A stretch of DNA of 32,604 nt from Firmicutes bacterium ADurb.Bin146 (GCA_002070475.1 MWDI01000006.1:1-32604); one strand, 5' to 3'. Counted from the stretch's first letter, positions 17,804 to 26,236 are shown. The notes: generated from the letters alone by a model not told the origin. Numbers and translations are program-made.

Positions 17804-19729
17804 CTACTTAACCAGATTATCCTGAGCAAAAAGCTGTGTCATGCATTCTTTAACTTCTTTATCATCTGTTATATCTGTCCCTTCAGGGATATATGTCGGA
17901 ATCATTTTAGCTATGAGAAGTTTCATACAGGTTACTTCGTCTTCAGTCATTTTCTTAAGCTGTTTTAAATTTTCAAAAAATATTTTTTCGTCAAACTTTA
18001 TCGGATGACCTATGTATATCAAGTCGTTTTGTGTTTTTTCTATTCCTTCTTCATCCATAAGAAGCTCTTCATATAACTTCTCTCCTGGCCTTAATCCGGT
18101 TACTTCTATTTTTATATCTACATCAGGAGTACGACCGGATAACTTTATCATATTTTTGGCCAGGTCATATATCTTTACTGGTTCCCCCATGTCAAGTATG
18201 AATATTTCCCCGCCTTTCGCATAGTATCCAGCCTGTAGGACGAGAGATACTGCTTCAGGTATGGTCATGAAATATCTTGTGATTTCCTTATGTGTGACTG
18301 TCACAGGTCCGCCTTCTTCAATCTGTTTCTTAAAAATGGGAATAACCGAACCGTTAGAACCTAAGACATTACCGAATCTGACTGCCACAAAATCTGTTTT
18401 TGATTTTTTATCATATGCCTGAATAATCATTTCGCATATTCTTTTGGTTGCTCCCATGATATTAGTAGGCCTTACTGCTTTATCTGTGGATATCATTATA
18501 AACTTATCAACAGAGCTTTCATCCGCTGCTTTAACCAATGTAAGTGTTCCGAAGACATTATTCTTTACAGCTTCGTTAGGGCTTGCCTCCATTAAAGGAA
18601 CATGTTTATGTGCTGCTGCATGGAATATTATTGAAGGAGTATATTTACTCATTATGCTTTTTATTCTTTTTTCATCTCTGATGCTTGCGATGAGAACTTC
18701 AATATCCATTTTGGGATATTTTCTGGTAATTTCAAGTTGTATATCATATATGCTGTTCTCATAAATATCCAGCATTACAAGCTTGGCAGGATTATGGCTT
18801 GCTATCTGTCTGCAGAGCTCGCTTCCTATGGAACCGCCCGCTCCTGTAATCAGTATTACCTTTCCGCTTACATAATCGAGTATTTCTTGAACATTTATAT
18901 CAATAGCATCTCTTCCTAATAAATCTTCTATCTGTACTTCCCGAAGATCAGACAATTTTACTTCATTATTAATAATCTGATACATACCAGGAATCGTACG
19001 AAGCGTGCATTGTGTTTCCTTACATATATCTAATATTTTCTTTCTTTCCTGTGAAGAAACAGATGGTATAGCGATTATTATCTCATCTACTTTTAGCTTC
19101 TTTGCTGAGGCAAGTATCTGATCACGGCCTCCGATTATTTTAACGCCTTGAATGTACAGTCCATGAACATTTCTATTATCATCAATTACACAAACTACTT
19201 TAGATTTCAGATTACCGCTGGATTTAATCTCCCTGATAATCATATTGCCGGCATCACCTGCACCTATGACCATTACTCTCTTTATGCCTTTCCCTCTTAT
19301 GCTTTCATTAATGACATATCTTAGGAACCTGTAACTGAATCTGGTCACGAAAACCATTATTATAAGTAAAATACCTCCGAAGAAAACTGTGCTGCGCGGT
19401 TGGCTTATTCCAATCAAAGATGTTACCAAAAATTTAAATCCATATGATATAGCACATGCGATTATTATATTAAACAGTTCCTTAATTGAAGCATATTTCC
19501 ACAATCCTCTATATAAGCCGAATATTGCGAAAATTATAAGGGTAAAAATCGTGTCTGCCCACAAGTACTGCTGAGCATACTCGATGTATTGAACTTCTAT
19601 TTTTGAAAAACTCAGTTCATACCTGAAAAACAAAGCCAGAAATGTAGCTGCATTTATCGCTACTGTATCAATAATTACAAGCAATATTTTCTTTATTAAT
19701 AAACTATTGTCTCTTACTGTTTTTACCAC
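17804..19729 (-). CDS. Membrane-bound nucleotide-sugar 4,6-dehydratase (WbpM/FlaA1/CapD-like)
   Basis: This 641-residue protein has about four N-terminal membrane helices (to about 135), a Rossmann-like domain with GAGDAG (156-161), and an extended short-chain dehydrogenase domain with TGAGGSIG (295-302). The catalytic region reads STDKA (414-418) and NIMGATK (423-429), so Met425 stands where the usual Tyr of the YxxxK pair would be; Lys429 is kept. This Met substitution is typical of the large WbpM/PglF dehydratases, which convert UDP-GlcNAc to the 4-keto-6-deoxy sugar, the first step to bacillosamine- or fucosamine-type residues. It starts with GTG behind a strong ribosome site and lies 27 bases after the polymerase gene, in one operon. 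The exact nucleotide sugar is inferred. Confidence 0.9.
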   Translation of the reverse strand: MVKTVRDNSLLIKKILLVIIDTVAINAATFLALFFRYELSFSKIEVQYIEYAQQYLWADTIFTLIIFAIFGLYRGLWKYASIKELFNIIIACAISYGFKFLVTSLIGISQPRSTVFFGGILLIIMVFVTRFSYRFLRYVINESIRGKGIKRVMVIGAGDAGNMIIREIKSSGNLKSKVVCVIDDNRNVHGLYIQGVKIIGGRDQILASAKKLKVDEIIIAIPSVSSQERKKILDICKETQCTLRTIPGMYQIINNEVKLSDLREVQIEDLLGRDAIDINVQEILDYVSGKVILITGAGGSIGSELCRQIASHNPAKLVMLDIYENSIYDIQLEITRKYPKMDIEVLIASIRDEKRIKSIMSKYTPSIIFHAAAHKHVPLMEASPNEAVKNNVFGTLTLVKAADESSVDKFIMISTDKAVRPTNIMGATKRICEMIIQAYDKKSKTDFVAVRFGNVLGSNGSVIPIFKKQIEEGGPVTVTHKEITRYFMTIPEAVSLVLQAGYYAKGGEIFILDMGEPVKIYDLAKNMIKLSGRTPDVDIKIEVTGLRPGEKLYEELLMDEEGIEKTQNDLIYIGHPIKFDEKIFFENLKQLKKMTEDEVTCMKLLIAKMIPTYIPEGTDITDDKEVKECMTQLFAQDNLVK

Positions 19730-19737
19730 AGTTTTAT

Positions 19738-19744
19738 CTCCCCC
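19738..19744 (-). promoter_or_regulatory. Ribosome site supporting a GTG start
   Basis: On the minus strand GGGGGAG-like sequence lies 8 bases before GTG 19729. It overlaps the short gap after the polymerase stop codon and selects the GTG start. Confidence 0.75.
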
Positions 19745-19756
19745 GAATGCCTTAAA

Positions 19757-21364
19757 TCAGGCATTTTCTTCTTTTTTTCTTAACACTGATGCAAGCATAC
19801 CGAATATTATCCAGCCATATGGTGATACGATAGGAACCCCTATATTAAAGAATGCCTGCGCACAGAAGCATATGCTTGCTGTCACCAGAGCTATAACCAA
19901 AGGCTGGTCGAATTTCCTAAAAGACCGTATCAGCAGAGAAAACTGGAAAGTAAGATAGGAAACCAGACCGAGTATTCCTGTTGTAACCAGCACCTGGAGA
20001 TAGTCATTATGCGCTTTGTCGAAATATGTATTATATTTTGCCATACTGTATATATGCTCTTCTCTCATCCATAAATCAAAAACTGTATCCGGACCATGAC
20101 CTATAATAGGTTTTTCCTTAAAAAACCCATATACAACTCTCCATGAATAGATTCTGTTAGAACCGAATTCGTCCTGCAGATTACCTTTTAATATCTGACC
20201 AAACTGGTAAAGTACAAGTTTTACTGATGAATCAGAAGGTTCTGCCATCACAAGTATTTTCTTTATGACAATATATGCAGCTATAGCAGCAACAAGATAG
20301 TAAGCGGCAGGCCATATAAATTTCTTTTCAATTTTTATAAACTTACCTGCAAAATATATAACAGTTGAAATACCAAGAGCAACTATTACTCCTAAGAAAA
20401 TCATATCACTAAATGGTTTTTCAAAAAATATGAAGTTCCTTGTACCAATTCTGGAAACCTGGTCTTCAAGGTATACCAAAAACAGAAAAAGCGAAATCAT
20501 TTGGAACATTCTTGCTGCCGACAATCTATCCTTAGCAATAAACGGGAACATAAAGACTAATGCCGCAGCCATTCCGACATATCCGCTGTCTACACCAATC
20601 AGTATAGAAAAATAGAAACAGATTCCTGCTGCTGATAGGTACAGCAGCCTGAAAAATTTCTCTTTTGACTGGCAATACAAAACAGTGAATATCATTATTG
20701 GAGTAACAAGATATGTTGAAACAACATCGATATTACCCAATGTAGTCAAGAAACTCTTTCCCTGCGTTAATATATTGTATGTTAGTCTTCCGACATAATA
20801 ACCGTTAATCTGAAGAATTCCCAATAAAGCAACCGGTATGCTTGCTAGTGCGAATATCTTCAGTTCCAGCTTATGCACATATGTCCTGGATATCATAAAG
20901 AATATGGAAACATACATCATCTGCATGAGGAATCCTTCATTTCTTGCTTCAACACCCATAAAAGCAGTATGCCTGTATTCAGAAAGTATTGCAGATATAA
21001 AGGCAATAAGCATGTACGAAATAAGAGCTATATCTGTAACAGAGAGATTCTTAAGAGTTTGTTTGAAATATAGTGCATCTGCCTTTTTTACACGTATCTT
21101 TTCGAATAAGCCAAAACACATTAAAACAAACCATATTCCAAACATTGCTATTAATGTATATAGTTTTGTTTCTGTCATATCCCCATACACATTACCGCTT
21201 ACTATCAGCGCGAAGCTGGACAAGAACACATAGAGGAATGCTGTTGTAACAATTTCAAAATATGATAACTTCTTCTTATCCTGCTCCAGATAGAAAAAAT
21301 CCTTTATAAGATTTTTCTTTGCCTTCGGTTCTTCAACGTTTTTCTTCGTTTTCTTATTGCTCAT
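19757..21364 (-). CDS. O-antigen ligase/polymerase family membrane protein (Wzy_C)
   Basis: This 535-residue protein is strongly hydrophobic with about twelve membrane segments after a Lys-rich cytoplasmic N-terminus (about 35 residues). The large outer loop in the C-terminal half has GHGPDTVFD near residue 420 and KAHNDYLQ near 450, the conserved His-containing pattern of the Wzy_C family. Members either join repeat units into polymer (Wzy) or transfer a glycan to a carrier (WaaL, PglL-type). In a Gram-positive setting polymerisation, or transfer to a wall or S-layer protein, is more likely than LPS ligation. It is the first gene of a leftward operon with the 4,6-dehydratase, driven by a good promoter at 21394-21422. 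Confidence 0.85.
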   Translation of the reverse strand: MSNKKTKKNVEEPKAKKNLIKDFFYLEQDKKKLSYFEIVTTAFLYVFLSSFALIVSGNVYGDMTETKLYTLIAMFGIWFVLMCFGLFEKIRVKKADALYFKQTLKNLSVTDIALISYMLIAFISAILSEYRHTAFMGVEARNEGFLMQMMYVSIFFMISRTYVHKLELKIFALASIPVALLGILQINGYYVGRLTYNILTQGKSFLTTLGNIDVVSTYLVTPIMIFTVLYCQSKEKFFRLLYLSAAGICFYFSILIGVDSGYVGMAAALVFMFPFIAKDRLSAARMFQMISLFLFLVYLEDQVSRIGTRNFIFFEKPFSDMIFLGVIVALGISTVIYFAGKFIKIEKKFIWPAAYYLVAAIAAYIVIKKILVMAEPSDSSVKLVLYQFGQILKGNLQDEFGSNRIYSWRVVYGFFKEKPIIGHGPDTVFDLWMREEHIYSMAKYNTYFDKAHNDYLQVLVTTGILGLVSYLTFQFSLLIRSFRKFDQPLVIALVTASICFCAQAFFNIGVPIVSPYGWIIFGMLASVLRKKEENA

Positions 21365-21393
21365 TTATGCTTCCCTTATTTATTAACACTTGA

Positions 21394-21422
21394 ATTATAT
21401 ATTAACCCTTTACATTTTTCAA
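21394..21422 (-). promoter_or_regulatory. Sigma-A promoter of the polymerase/dehydratase operon
   Basis: On the minus strand TTGAAA (21422-21417), a 17-base spacer and TATAAT (21399-21394) give near-perfect consensus. The predicted start lies about 23 bases before the polymerase ATG, leaving room for its AGGGAAG ribosome site. Confidence 0.82.
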
Positions 21423-21433
21423 TCATATATGAT
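21422..21433. repeat. 12-bp perfect palindrome at the polymerase promoter
   Basis: ATCATATATGAT is its own complement and abuts the -35 box of the leftward promoter. The position suits a regulator site, but AT-rich palindromes of this size also arise by chance. Confidence 0.45.
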
Positions 21434-21515
21434 GCCAACATGCTTAAACCCTTTTCCTCTTTTCAAGGTGTCCTGTTTTCGGACCACGTTTGATACATTA
21501 TATATGAGGTTAAGA

Positions 21516-21531
21516 TAAAACTTCAGTTTTA
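21516..21531. repeat. 7+2+7 inverted repeat upstream of the Wzz-like gene
   Basis: TAAAACT and AGTTTTA flank a two-base centre (TC). It ends 24 bases before the extended -10 of the rightward promoter, overlapping where a -35 region begins. It is a candidate operator; too tight a loop for a terminator, and no T-run follows. Confidence 0.45.
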
Positions 21532-21552
21532 CTGGCTTTACGCAATTAATAG

Positions 21553-21561
21553 TGATATAAT
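21553..21561 (+). promoter_or_regulatory. Extended -10 promoter of the Wzz-like gene
   Basis: TGATATAAT is an exact extended -10 element. There is no good -35 at normal spacing. Transcription would begin about 40 bases before ATG 21608. Confidence 0.6.
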
Positions 21562-21597
21562 TTTTCTACTGATATAAAACATTATGTATTTTCTTCT

Positions 21598-21605
21598 GGG
21601 AGGAG
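21598..21605 (+). promoter_or_regulatory. Ribosome site fixing the Wzz-like start
   Basis: GGGAGGAG directly precedes ATG 21608, so the in-frame ATG at 21584, which lies upstream of this site, is not the start. Confidence 0.75.
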
Positions 21606-21607
21606 AT

Positions 21608-22795
21608 ATGGACTTATCCACGCTTATAAAATATTCACACAAGAACATCAAATTAATTGTTGTTGTTGTTTTATGTTGCGCAGTTTTAGCAGGAGCTGTT
21701 AAAATCCTTACTGATTATACAAAATATAATGAAGAGAAGACGAATATTGAGGCTTTACAGTCAGAGATAGATTCTCTGAATTCGCAAAAGAATAATCTTT
21801 TAGCAGAAAAGTCTGATTTTGATGGTGACGAAAGGTATAAGTACATAAAAGGCATCGATTCTGCTTCTCTACAGAAATACACTACTGTATATTATATAGA
21901 AAAAAATGTGGCTTTATATAATACTGTAATAAATGATATAAACCTTCTTGCGGATATACATGAAGAGAATAATTTAACACTTCCTCTTGATATAGTTGAC
22001 ATTTTTATTGATTTCACTGCAAGCACAGAATACCGAACTTTAACAATACATGTATATGGACAAAATAAAGATGATCTGGGGGTATTAAAGAATATAGCAG
22101 AAAAATGCTTTGAGAGAGCAAAGAACACTGTAAGTTCCACCTTAGGTTCCAGCATTATAATGCTAATATCCGAAAGAGAGTCTCTATCTTCAAATACCTC
22201 CTTAACTAATATGCAGAAAGCATATAACACGGAATATGCAGCCCTAGAAAAATCTATTAGTGAAATAGATAAACAGATAACGGAGAAGCAATCTTTAATA
22301 GACAAAGTCACATATGAGCCTTTTAACAAAGAATCTATTCAATATTCGGTACTTGGGCTTATATTAGGATTATTTCTTGCATATGTACTCATTCTTGGAA
22401 GATTTTATTTAAGCCGAAAACTGATAGGTATTGAGCAGCTGCCTAAACTGAATCTTTTTTCGAGCGGAACTGATATAAATAGGGTTTCCCAAGAAGCATT
22501 AGTGCCTGTCATATATGCATGTGGAAAAACAACAGACCCAATTGGAATAACTAGCTCCGAAAATCTTGACTCTATAAACACAGTCAGTAAATACCTTAAG
22601 GAAAATACAGATTATGACTTAAGGCAGTTAGGCAATATTTTTGATTCTGCTGATATTGCAAAATCCCTTCTTGATTGTAAAGGTATTATCCTTGTGGAAA
22701 AATACAAGTTATCGCAGATCAGAAAAATAGAAAAGCTTTTAGAAATATGTAAAAACAATAATATCGCTGTATATGGCGCTATCGTTGTTGAATAG
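21608..22795 (+). CDS. Wzz-like chain-length protein with degenerate kinase-like C-terminal domain
   Basis: This 395-residue protein has two membrane segments (about 17-36 and 245-265) enclosing an outer region rich in predicted coiled coil (about 45-70 and 195-230), the plan of Wzz/CpsC polysaccharide co-polymerases. The cytoplasmic tail of about 130 residues ends in a strand-helix-strand pattern (GIILVEKYKL, then IRKIEKLLEICK, then YGAIVVE) that matches the end of bacterial tyrosine kinases, which usually read VLLV....GVVLN. It has no Walker A, no DxD and no tyrosine cluster, so it cannot bind ATP in the usual way. A scaffold or decoy role in the polysaccharide complex is an inference. The gene has its own promoter, and another promoter separates it from the next gene. 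Confidence 0.7.
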   Translation: MDLSTLIKYSHKNIKLIVVVVLCCAVLAGAVKILTDYTKYNEEKTNIEALQSEIDSLNSQKNNLLAEKSDFDGDERYKYIKGIDSASLQKYTTVYYIEKNVALYNTVINDINLLADIHEENNLTLPLDIVDIFIDFTASTEYRTLTIHVYGQNKDDLGVLKNIAEKCFERAKNTVSSTLGSSIIMLISERESLSSNTSLTNMQKAYNTEYAALEKSISEIDKQITEKQSLIDKVTYEPFNKESIQYSVLGLILGLFLAYVLILGRFYLSRKLIGIEQLPKLNLFSSGTDINRVSQEALVPVIYACGKTTDPIGITSSENLDSINTVSKYLKENTDYDLRQLGNIFDSADIAKSLLDCKGIILVEKYKLSQIRKIEKLLEICKNNNIAVYGAIVVE

Positions 22796-22832
22796 GTTTT
22801 ATGCCTTACACATATTAATGATTTGCTTTTTC

Positions 22833-22861
22833 TTGACAAGTAAAATATGATACCTTATTAT
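22833..22861 (+). promoter_or_regulatory. Strong sigma-A promoter of the CpsC-CpsD-CpsB operon
   Basis: TTGACA (22833-22838), 17 bases, then TATTAT (22856-22861). The -35 is perfect consensus. The leader before ATG 22906 is about 38 bases and holds AGAGAGG as ribosome site. Confidence 0.82.
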
Positions 22862-22905
22862 TGTGATAATGTATCAATAAGTAATATATAAAAAGAGAGG
22901 TTTTT

Positions 22906-23628
22906 ATGGAGGAGCTTGATATACGGCAAATATTCTCTTATCTGAGACGGCATTTCTGGCTGATAATCTGCATCGTGCTAGTTGCAGCAAGTCTATCTGT
23001 GACAATAACATATTTTTTCATCACGCCTCAGTATGAAGCGTCTGCAACATTATACGTTTTTAATGATTCAAACAGAACAGACACATCGATTTCAACAACA
23101 GATATTACGACATCTCAAAAGCTTATCGCTACTTATTCAGTTATAATGCAAAGCGATAATGTTATTAGCAAAGTAATTGAAACGACAGATTTGGATTATA
23201 CCCCTGCACAAATCCGAAAGATGTTTTCAGGGACTTCAGTTAATAACACTGAGGTTATGAAGATTACTATTAAAAGTGAAGATCCTGTAGATGCTATGAT
23301 TATTGCAAATGCATTCATAGATGTAGCACCTGATGAAATACTGAGAGTTATAAAAGCAGGTGCTGTAGAAATATTAGACAGGGCTGTTGTACCATCGAAT
23401 CCTTCCTCTCCGAGCATGATTAAAAATGTCGCTATTGGTACTGTTTTAGGATTTATCGCCGCAGTCGCATTTGTTATACTATATGAGTTATTTAATACTA
23501 AAGTAAGATCTGAAGAGAACCTGTTGAGAATTGTCAAAGCACCAATTATCGGGTACATTCCAGATCTTCAACTATATCAGCATGATGAAAAGGAGGGAAA
23601 ATCATATGACAGACCTGCAAAAGCGTGA
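22906..23628 (+). CDS. Wzz/CpsC-family tyrosine-kinase adaptor (YveK/CapA type)
   Basis: This 240-residue membrane protein has the standard CpsC plan: a short cytoplasmic start (ELDIRQIFSYLRRH), membrane segment 1 (about 17-39), an outer domain with the conserved strand YEASATLYV, and membrane segment 2 (about 180-202) preceded by the Pro-rich PSNPSSPS. The short cytoplasmic tail contacts and activates the separate kinase, as in Gram-positive capsule systems. It controls polymer length and export. Its end overlaps the kinase start by 23 bases, indicating coupled translation. Identity as Wzz/CpsC is firm. Confidence 0.92.
   Translation: MEELDIRQIFSYLRRHFWLIICIVLVAASLSVTITYFFITPQYEASATLYVFNDSNRTDTSISTTDITTSQKLIATYSVIMQSDNVISKVIETTDLDYTPAQIRKMFSGTSVNNTEVMKITIKSEDPVDAMIIANAFIDVAPDEILRVIKAGAVEILDRAVVPSNPSSPSMIKNVAIGTVLGFIAAVAFVILYELFNTKVRSEENLLRIVKAPIIGYIPDLQLYQHDEKEGKSYDRPAKA
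23591..23597 (+). promoter_or_regulatory. Ribosome site fixing the kinase start inside the upstream gene
   Basis: AGGAGGG lies 8 bases before ATG 23606, within the last codons of the adaptor gene. It rules out the longer open frame that starts at 23531. Confidence 0.85.
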
Positions 23629-24373
23629 GTATCTTCTTTTTGATAACAGTTCGTTTCCTGTGGCAGAAGCGATTAAAGCTGCCAGAACTAACTTGATGTT
23701 TACGACCGCGAAGGACAAATGCCCAGTTATTTCATTTACTAGTTCCCATATGGGCGAAGGAAAATCCACTGTTTGTGCGAATATGGCTCTGGCTTTTGCT
23801 GAAGCAGGATTTAAGACATTGATTATTGATGCTGATATGCGTAAACCTACAATAAATAAATATTTCAAAATTAAATCCTCTCCAGGCCTTAGTGATATTC
23901 TTGGTGGTCTTGTAAAGGAAAATTTCATTTATCCTACAAAATACAAGAATCTCCATGTGCTGCCCAGCGGTACTATTCCTCCAAATCCATCAGAACTTCT
24001 GACTTCCGAGAGAATGACTTTACTTCTAAACGAATTACGTGAAACCTTGGATTATATCTTTATTGATACACCTCCAGTACTGATTGTCACAGACGCTATC
24101 GCCATATCAAACAAGGTAACAGGCACAGTTCTAGCAGTCAGACAGAATTTCTCCCGTACAAATCTAATAAAGGATGCAGTCGATGCTCTGAACAACGTAA
24201 ACGGTAAACTGTTAGGGTTCATATTCAACGATTATGATATAGAAACTATGTCATATAACAAACCATACAGATACGGGAAAAACGGGTATAAATATGCGAA
24301 GTATGAAAGATACGGAGGATATGATAAAAAACCAGTCAAACAGACATCACCTGTAAATCTTGACAATGATTGA
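23606..24373 (+). CDS. Bacterial tyrosine kinase of polysaccharide synthesis (CpsD/YwqD-like)
   Basis: This 255-residue cytoplasmic BY-kinase autophosphorylates and cycles between assembled and disassembled states to control polysaccharide production. The motifs are complete: Walker A SSHMGEGKST (46-55), Walker A' LIIDADMRKP (72-81) and Walker B IFIDTPP (151-157). The segment EAIKAARTNL (21-30) is the usual oligomer-contact region. The C-terminal tail holds nine tyrosines within 34 residues, the expected autophosphorylation cluster. The adaptor upstream supplies the membrane anchor and the phosphatase downstream, which overlaps by 8 bases, reverses the modification. Function is firm; targets beyond itself are unknown. 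Confidence 0.95.
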   Translation: MTDLQKREYLLFDNSSFPVAEAIKAARTNLMFTTAKDKCPVISFTSSHMGEGKSTVCANMALAFAEAGFKTLIIDADMRKPTINKYFKIKSSPGLSDILGGLVKENFIYPTKYKNLHVLPSGTIPPNPSELLTSERMTLLLNELRETLDYIFIDTPPVLIVTDAIAISNKVTGTVLAVRQNFSRTNLIKDAVDALNNVNGKLLGFIFNDYDIETMSYNKPYRYGKNGYKYAKYERYGGYDKKPVKQTSPVNLDND

Positions 24374-25028
24374 TATACACTGCCACATATTACCAAGAGC
24401 AGATCATGGATCTTCCAGTTTGGAAGATTCTTTGAAACAACTAAAAACAGCAAAAAAATTTGGAGTGTCCTCTATAGTCTGCACTCCTCATTTTTATCCC
24501 TTCAATGACAGCATAGACCGATTCATTTCAAGAAGGGATAAAGCTTATTACGAATTATCTGATGTAAATGACACTGGCGTAAAACTTTATAGGGGAGCAG
24601 AAGTACGGCTTACAACAGGACTAAGCAGACATAGAAAAATCCGTAAGCTTGCAATAGAAAATACTAATTACATACTCATTGAAATGCCTTCTTCTGTTTG
24701 GAGTAATATGCTGTTAAATGAGATCGTAAATCTGCAGTCTTTAGGCCTTAATGTGATAATCGCTCATTTGGAAAGATACAATCCAAGACAGGTGCAAAAA
24801 CTTATGGCTCTCGACGTTCTCGCTCAGGTTAATGCATATTCTCTTTTCGCTCCTGTTCTTGGATGGAGGATTCGTAAATATATAAGAGAATCAATGGTAA
24901 CTTTCATAGCGAGTGATACTCATATATATAATTACCTGATTACTTACAGAGCTTTAAAAAAGAGCCATTTTATTCTTGGCTCTAACTTTAACAGGTTTAT
25001 GGATAATGCAGGAAAACTATTAATATAA
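24366..25028 (+). CDS. PHP-family tyrosine-protein phosphatase (CpsB/YwqE-like)
   Basis: This 220-residue manganese-type phosphatase should remove phosphate from the tyrosine cluster of CpsD. Metal-site motifs are His5 and His7 in DIHCH, His42 in TPH, Glu79 in GAEV, His134 in AHLERY and Asp184/His186 in SDTH. Two oddities: the loop after HCHILP reads RADHG where the family usually has GIDDG, and the protein is about 25-30 residues shorter than typical CpsB (about 245-250), ending soon after SDTH. All main ligands remain, so activity is likely. ATG 24366 (MIDIHCH) is chosen over TTG 24360; no clear ribosome site exists, and translation probably couples to the kinase stop at 24371-24373. The opposing gene ends 8 bases away. 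Confidence 0.9.
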   Translation: MIDIHCHILPRADHGSSSLEDSLKQLKTAKKFGVSSIVCTPHFYPFNDSIDRFISRRDKAYYELSDVNDTGVKLYRGAEVRLTTGLSRHRKIRKLAIENTNYILIEMPSSVWSNMLLNEIVNLQSLGLNVIIAHLERYNPRQVQKLMALDVLAQVNAYSLFAPVLGWRIRKYIRESMVTFIASDTHIYNYLITYRALKKSHFILGSNFNRFMDNAGKLLI

Positions 25029-25036
25029 CTAAATCC

Positions 25037-26194
25037 CTATTTTAAAGGAACCAGCTTCCCTCCATCTGGCAGATTAATTGTCGACTTTTCCATCCATGAA
25101 TTAGTTACACATTTTGTGTCGTAGAAAATTGTAAATCCATTTGATTTTATTCCGCTTAAATCTCTGTCTTTTAAGATTATACCTCTGACATAACTGTCTG
25201 ATGTAACTTCCCATATGCTGTTTTCTTCTATCTGGACTGTAACTGTTTTTGCTTTGTTATCCCTGTTAATATATCCTTTAAAAGTTGATCCGTCCTTTAT
25301 AAGTATATTTAGGGAGGAACTGTCATCAGCAATTATACTGCCTTCAACATTGGATTTACATAAGGTAACTGTTACCTCTGAATTCTTTAATGATATGACA
25401 TTATATTCTTTCTGGCTTATTGTTGTATCTTCAAGCTTAATGGAAGCTTTTGTATCTATCATGGATACTAATGTTCCATTATCAGCAGTCAGTTTTGTTT
25501 TCTTAAGATTAAGCGAGACATGAATAAGATTTTCATTCGAATTGTCTAAAAGCATTATCCCATGAAGGGTATAGAACCTTGAATCATCTAAAGTAACTGC
25601 TGCTCCTTCATAAAATTTCAAGCTTTCTACTGTCATCTCACTTGAACTTATACTAACTAACGAATCTGATTCCACACCAGCGCTTTTTGCATTCACTTTC
25701 GAATTGTTTAATACCAAAGATGCTCTTGAAGTAACTTGAATTGCTGCTCCGGTATCCCCTAAGTTAGCTACATTCAGACTGGAACCTGTAAATACGGCAT
25801 TATCTGTAACACTTATGACATAATCGCCATATGATGCGATATCAGTAGATATTACATTTACAACTGTATCCTTTTCAGCTGCCCTTACAGCAAGTGTTTT
25901 GGATATTATTTCTGAATTAAGAATAGAAACAGTTGAAGCGCCCTTAATATTGACAGCTTCATTGAAGTCAGCATTGTAAATCTGTCCTTTGGAAATTTCC
26001 AATATGGCTTTTTTGGATAAATCAATTTTATTGTATTTTTTGTTCTTTAATGCAACTGTTTCACCTTTTTGCTCATATGAAGTCAAAGATTTATACAGCC
26101 TTGAAGCACGGTACTCTTCTTCTGTGCATGAAACAAGTACTGCTGACATTAATAATATTATGATAATTAGTTTTATAGCCCCGGTTTTCCTCAT
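25037..26194 (-). CDS. Beta-helix repeat lipoprotein, adhesin-like, function unknown
   Basis: This 385-residue protein has a signal peptide ending in LVSC with Cys23 as the lipid-modified residue. The rest is made of short strand repeats rich in Ser, Asn, Val and Ile (for example ASLVLNNSKVNAKSAGVE), the look of a right-handed parallel beta-helix. The last 50 residues (WEVTSDSYVRG, then SNGFTIFYD, then LPDGGKLVP) match the closing motif of many clostridial beta-helix surface proteins. No catalytic residues of pectate lyase or glycosidase type are evident, so binding to polysaccharide is more likely than cleavage; this is inference. No ribosome site precedes the ATG, and the candidate promoter would leave a leader of only about 7 bases. 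Confidence 0.75.
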   Translation of the reverse strand: MRKTGAIKLIIIILLMSAVLVSCTEEEYRASRLYKSLTSYEQKGETVALKNKKYNKIDLSKKAILEISKGQIYNADFNEAVNIKGASTVSILNSEIISKTLAVRAAEKDTVVNVISTDIASYGDYVISVTDNAVFTGSSLNVANLGDTGAAIQVTSRASLVLNNSKVNAKSAGVESDSLVSISSSEMTVESLKFYEGAAVTLDDSRFYTLHGIMLLDNSNENLIHVSLNLKKTKLTADNGTLVSMIDTKASIKLEDTTISQKEYNVISLKNSEVTVTLCKSNVEGSIIADDSSSLNILIKDGSTFKGYINRDNKAKTVTVQIEENSIWEVTSDSYVRGIILKDRDLSGIKSNGFTIFYDTKCVTNSWMEKSTINLPDGGKLVPLK

Positions 26195-26207
26195 GTCTAC
26201 GAGTTTT

Positions 26208-26236
26208 ATTCTAAATGTAAATTAACCAATAATCAA
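26208..26236 (-). promoter_or_regulatory. Candidate promoter of the beta-helix lipoprotein gene
   Basis: On the minus strand TTGATT (26236-26231), 17 bases, TAGAAT (26213-26208). Transcription would begin about 7 bases before the ATG, close to leaderless. Confidence 0.5.

Noticed and set aside
21466..21487. Imperfect inverted repeat GGTGTCC and GGACCAC
   Set aside because: Pairing needs a bulge, only 3+3 bp match and no T-run follows; not enough to call a terminator or operator.
21365..21607. Riboswitch in the leader of the Wzz-like gene
   Set aside because: The predicted transcript leader is only about 40 bases and I see no conserved riboswitch core.
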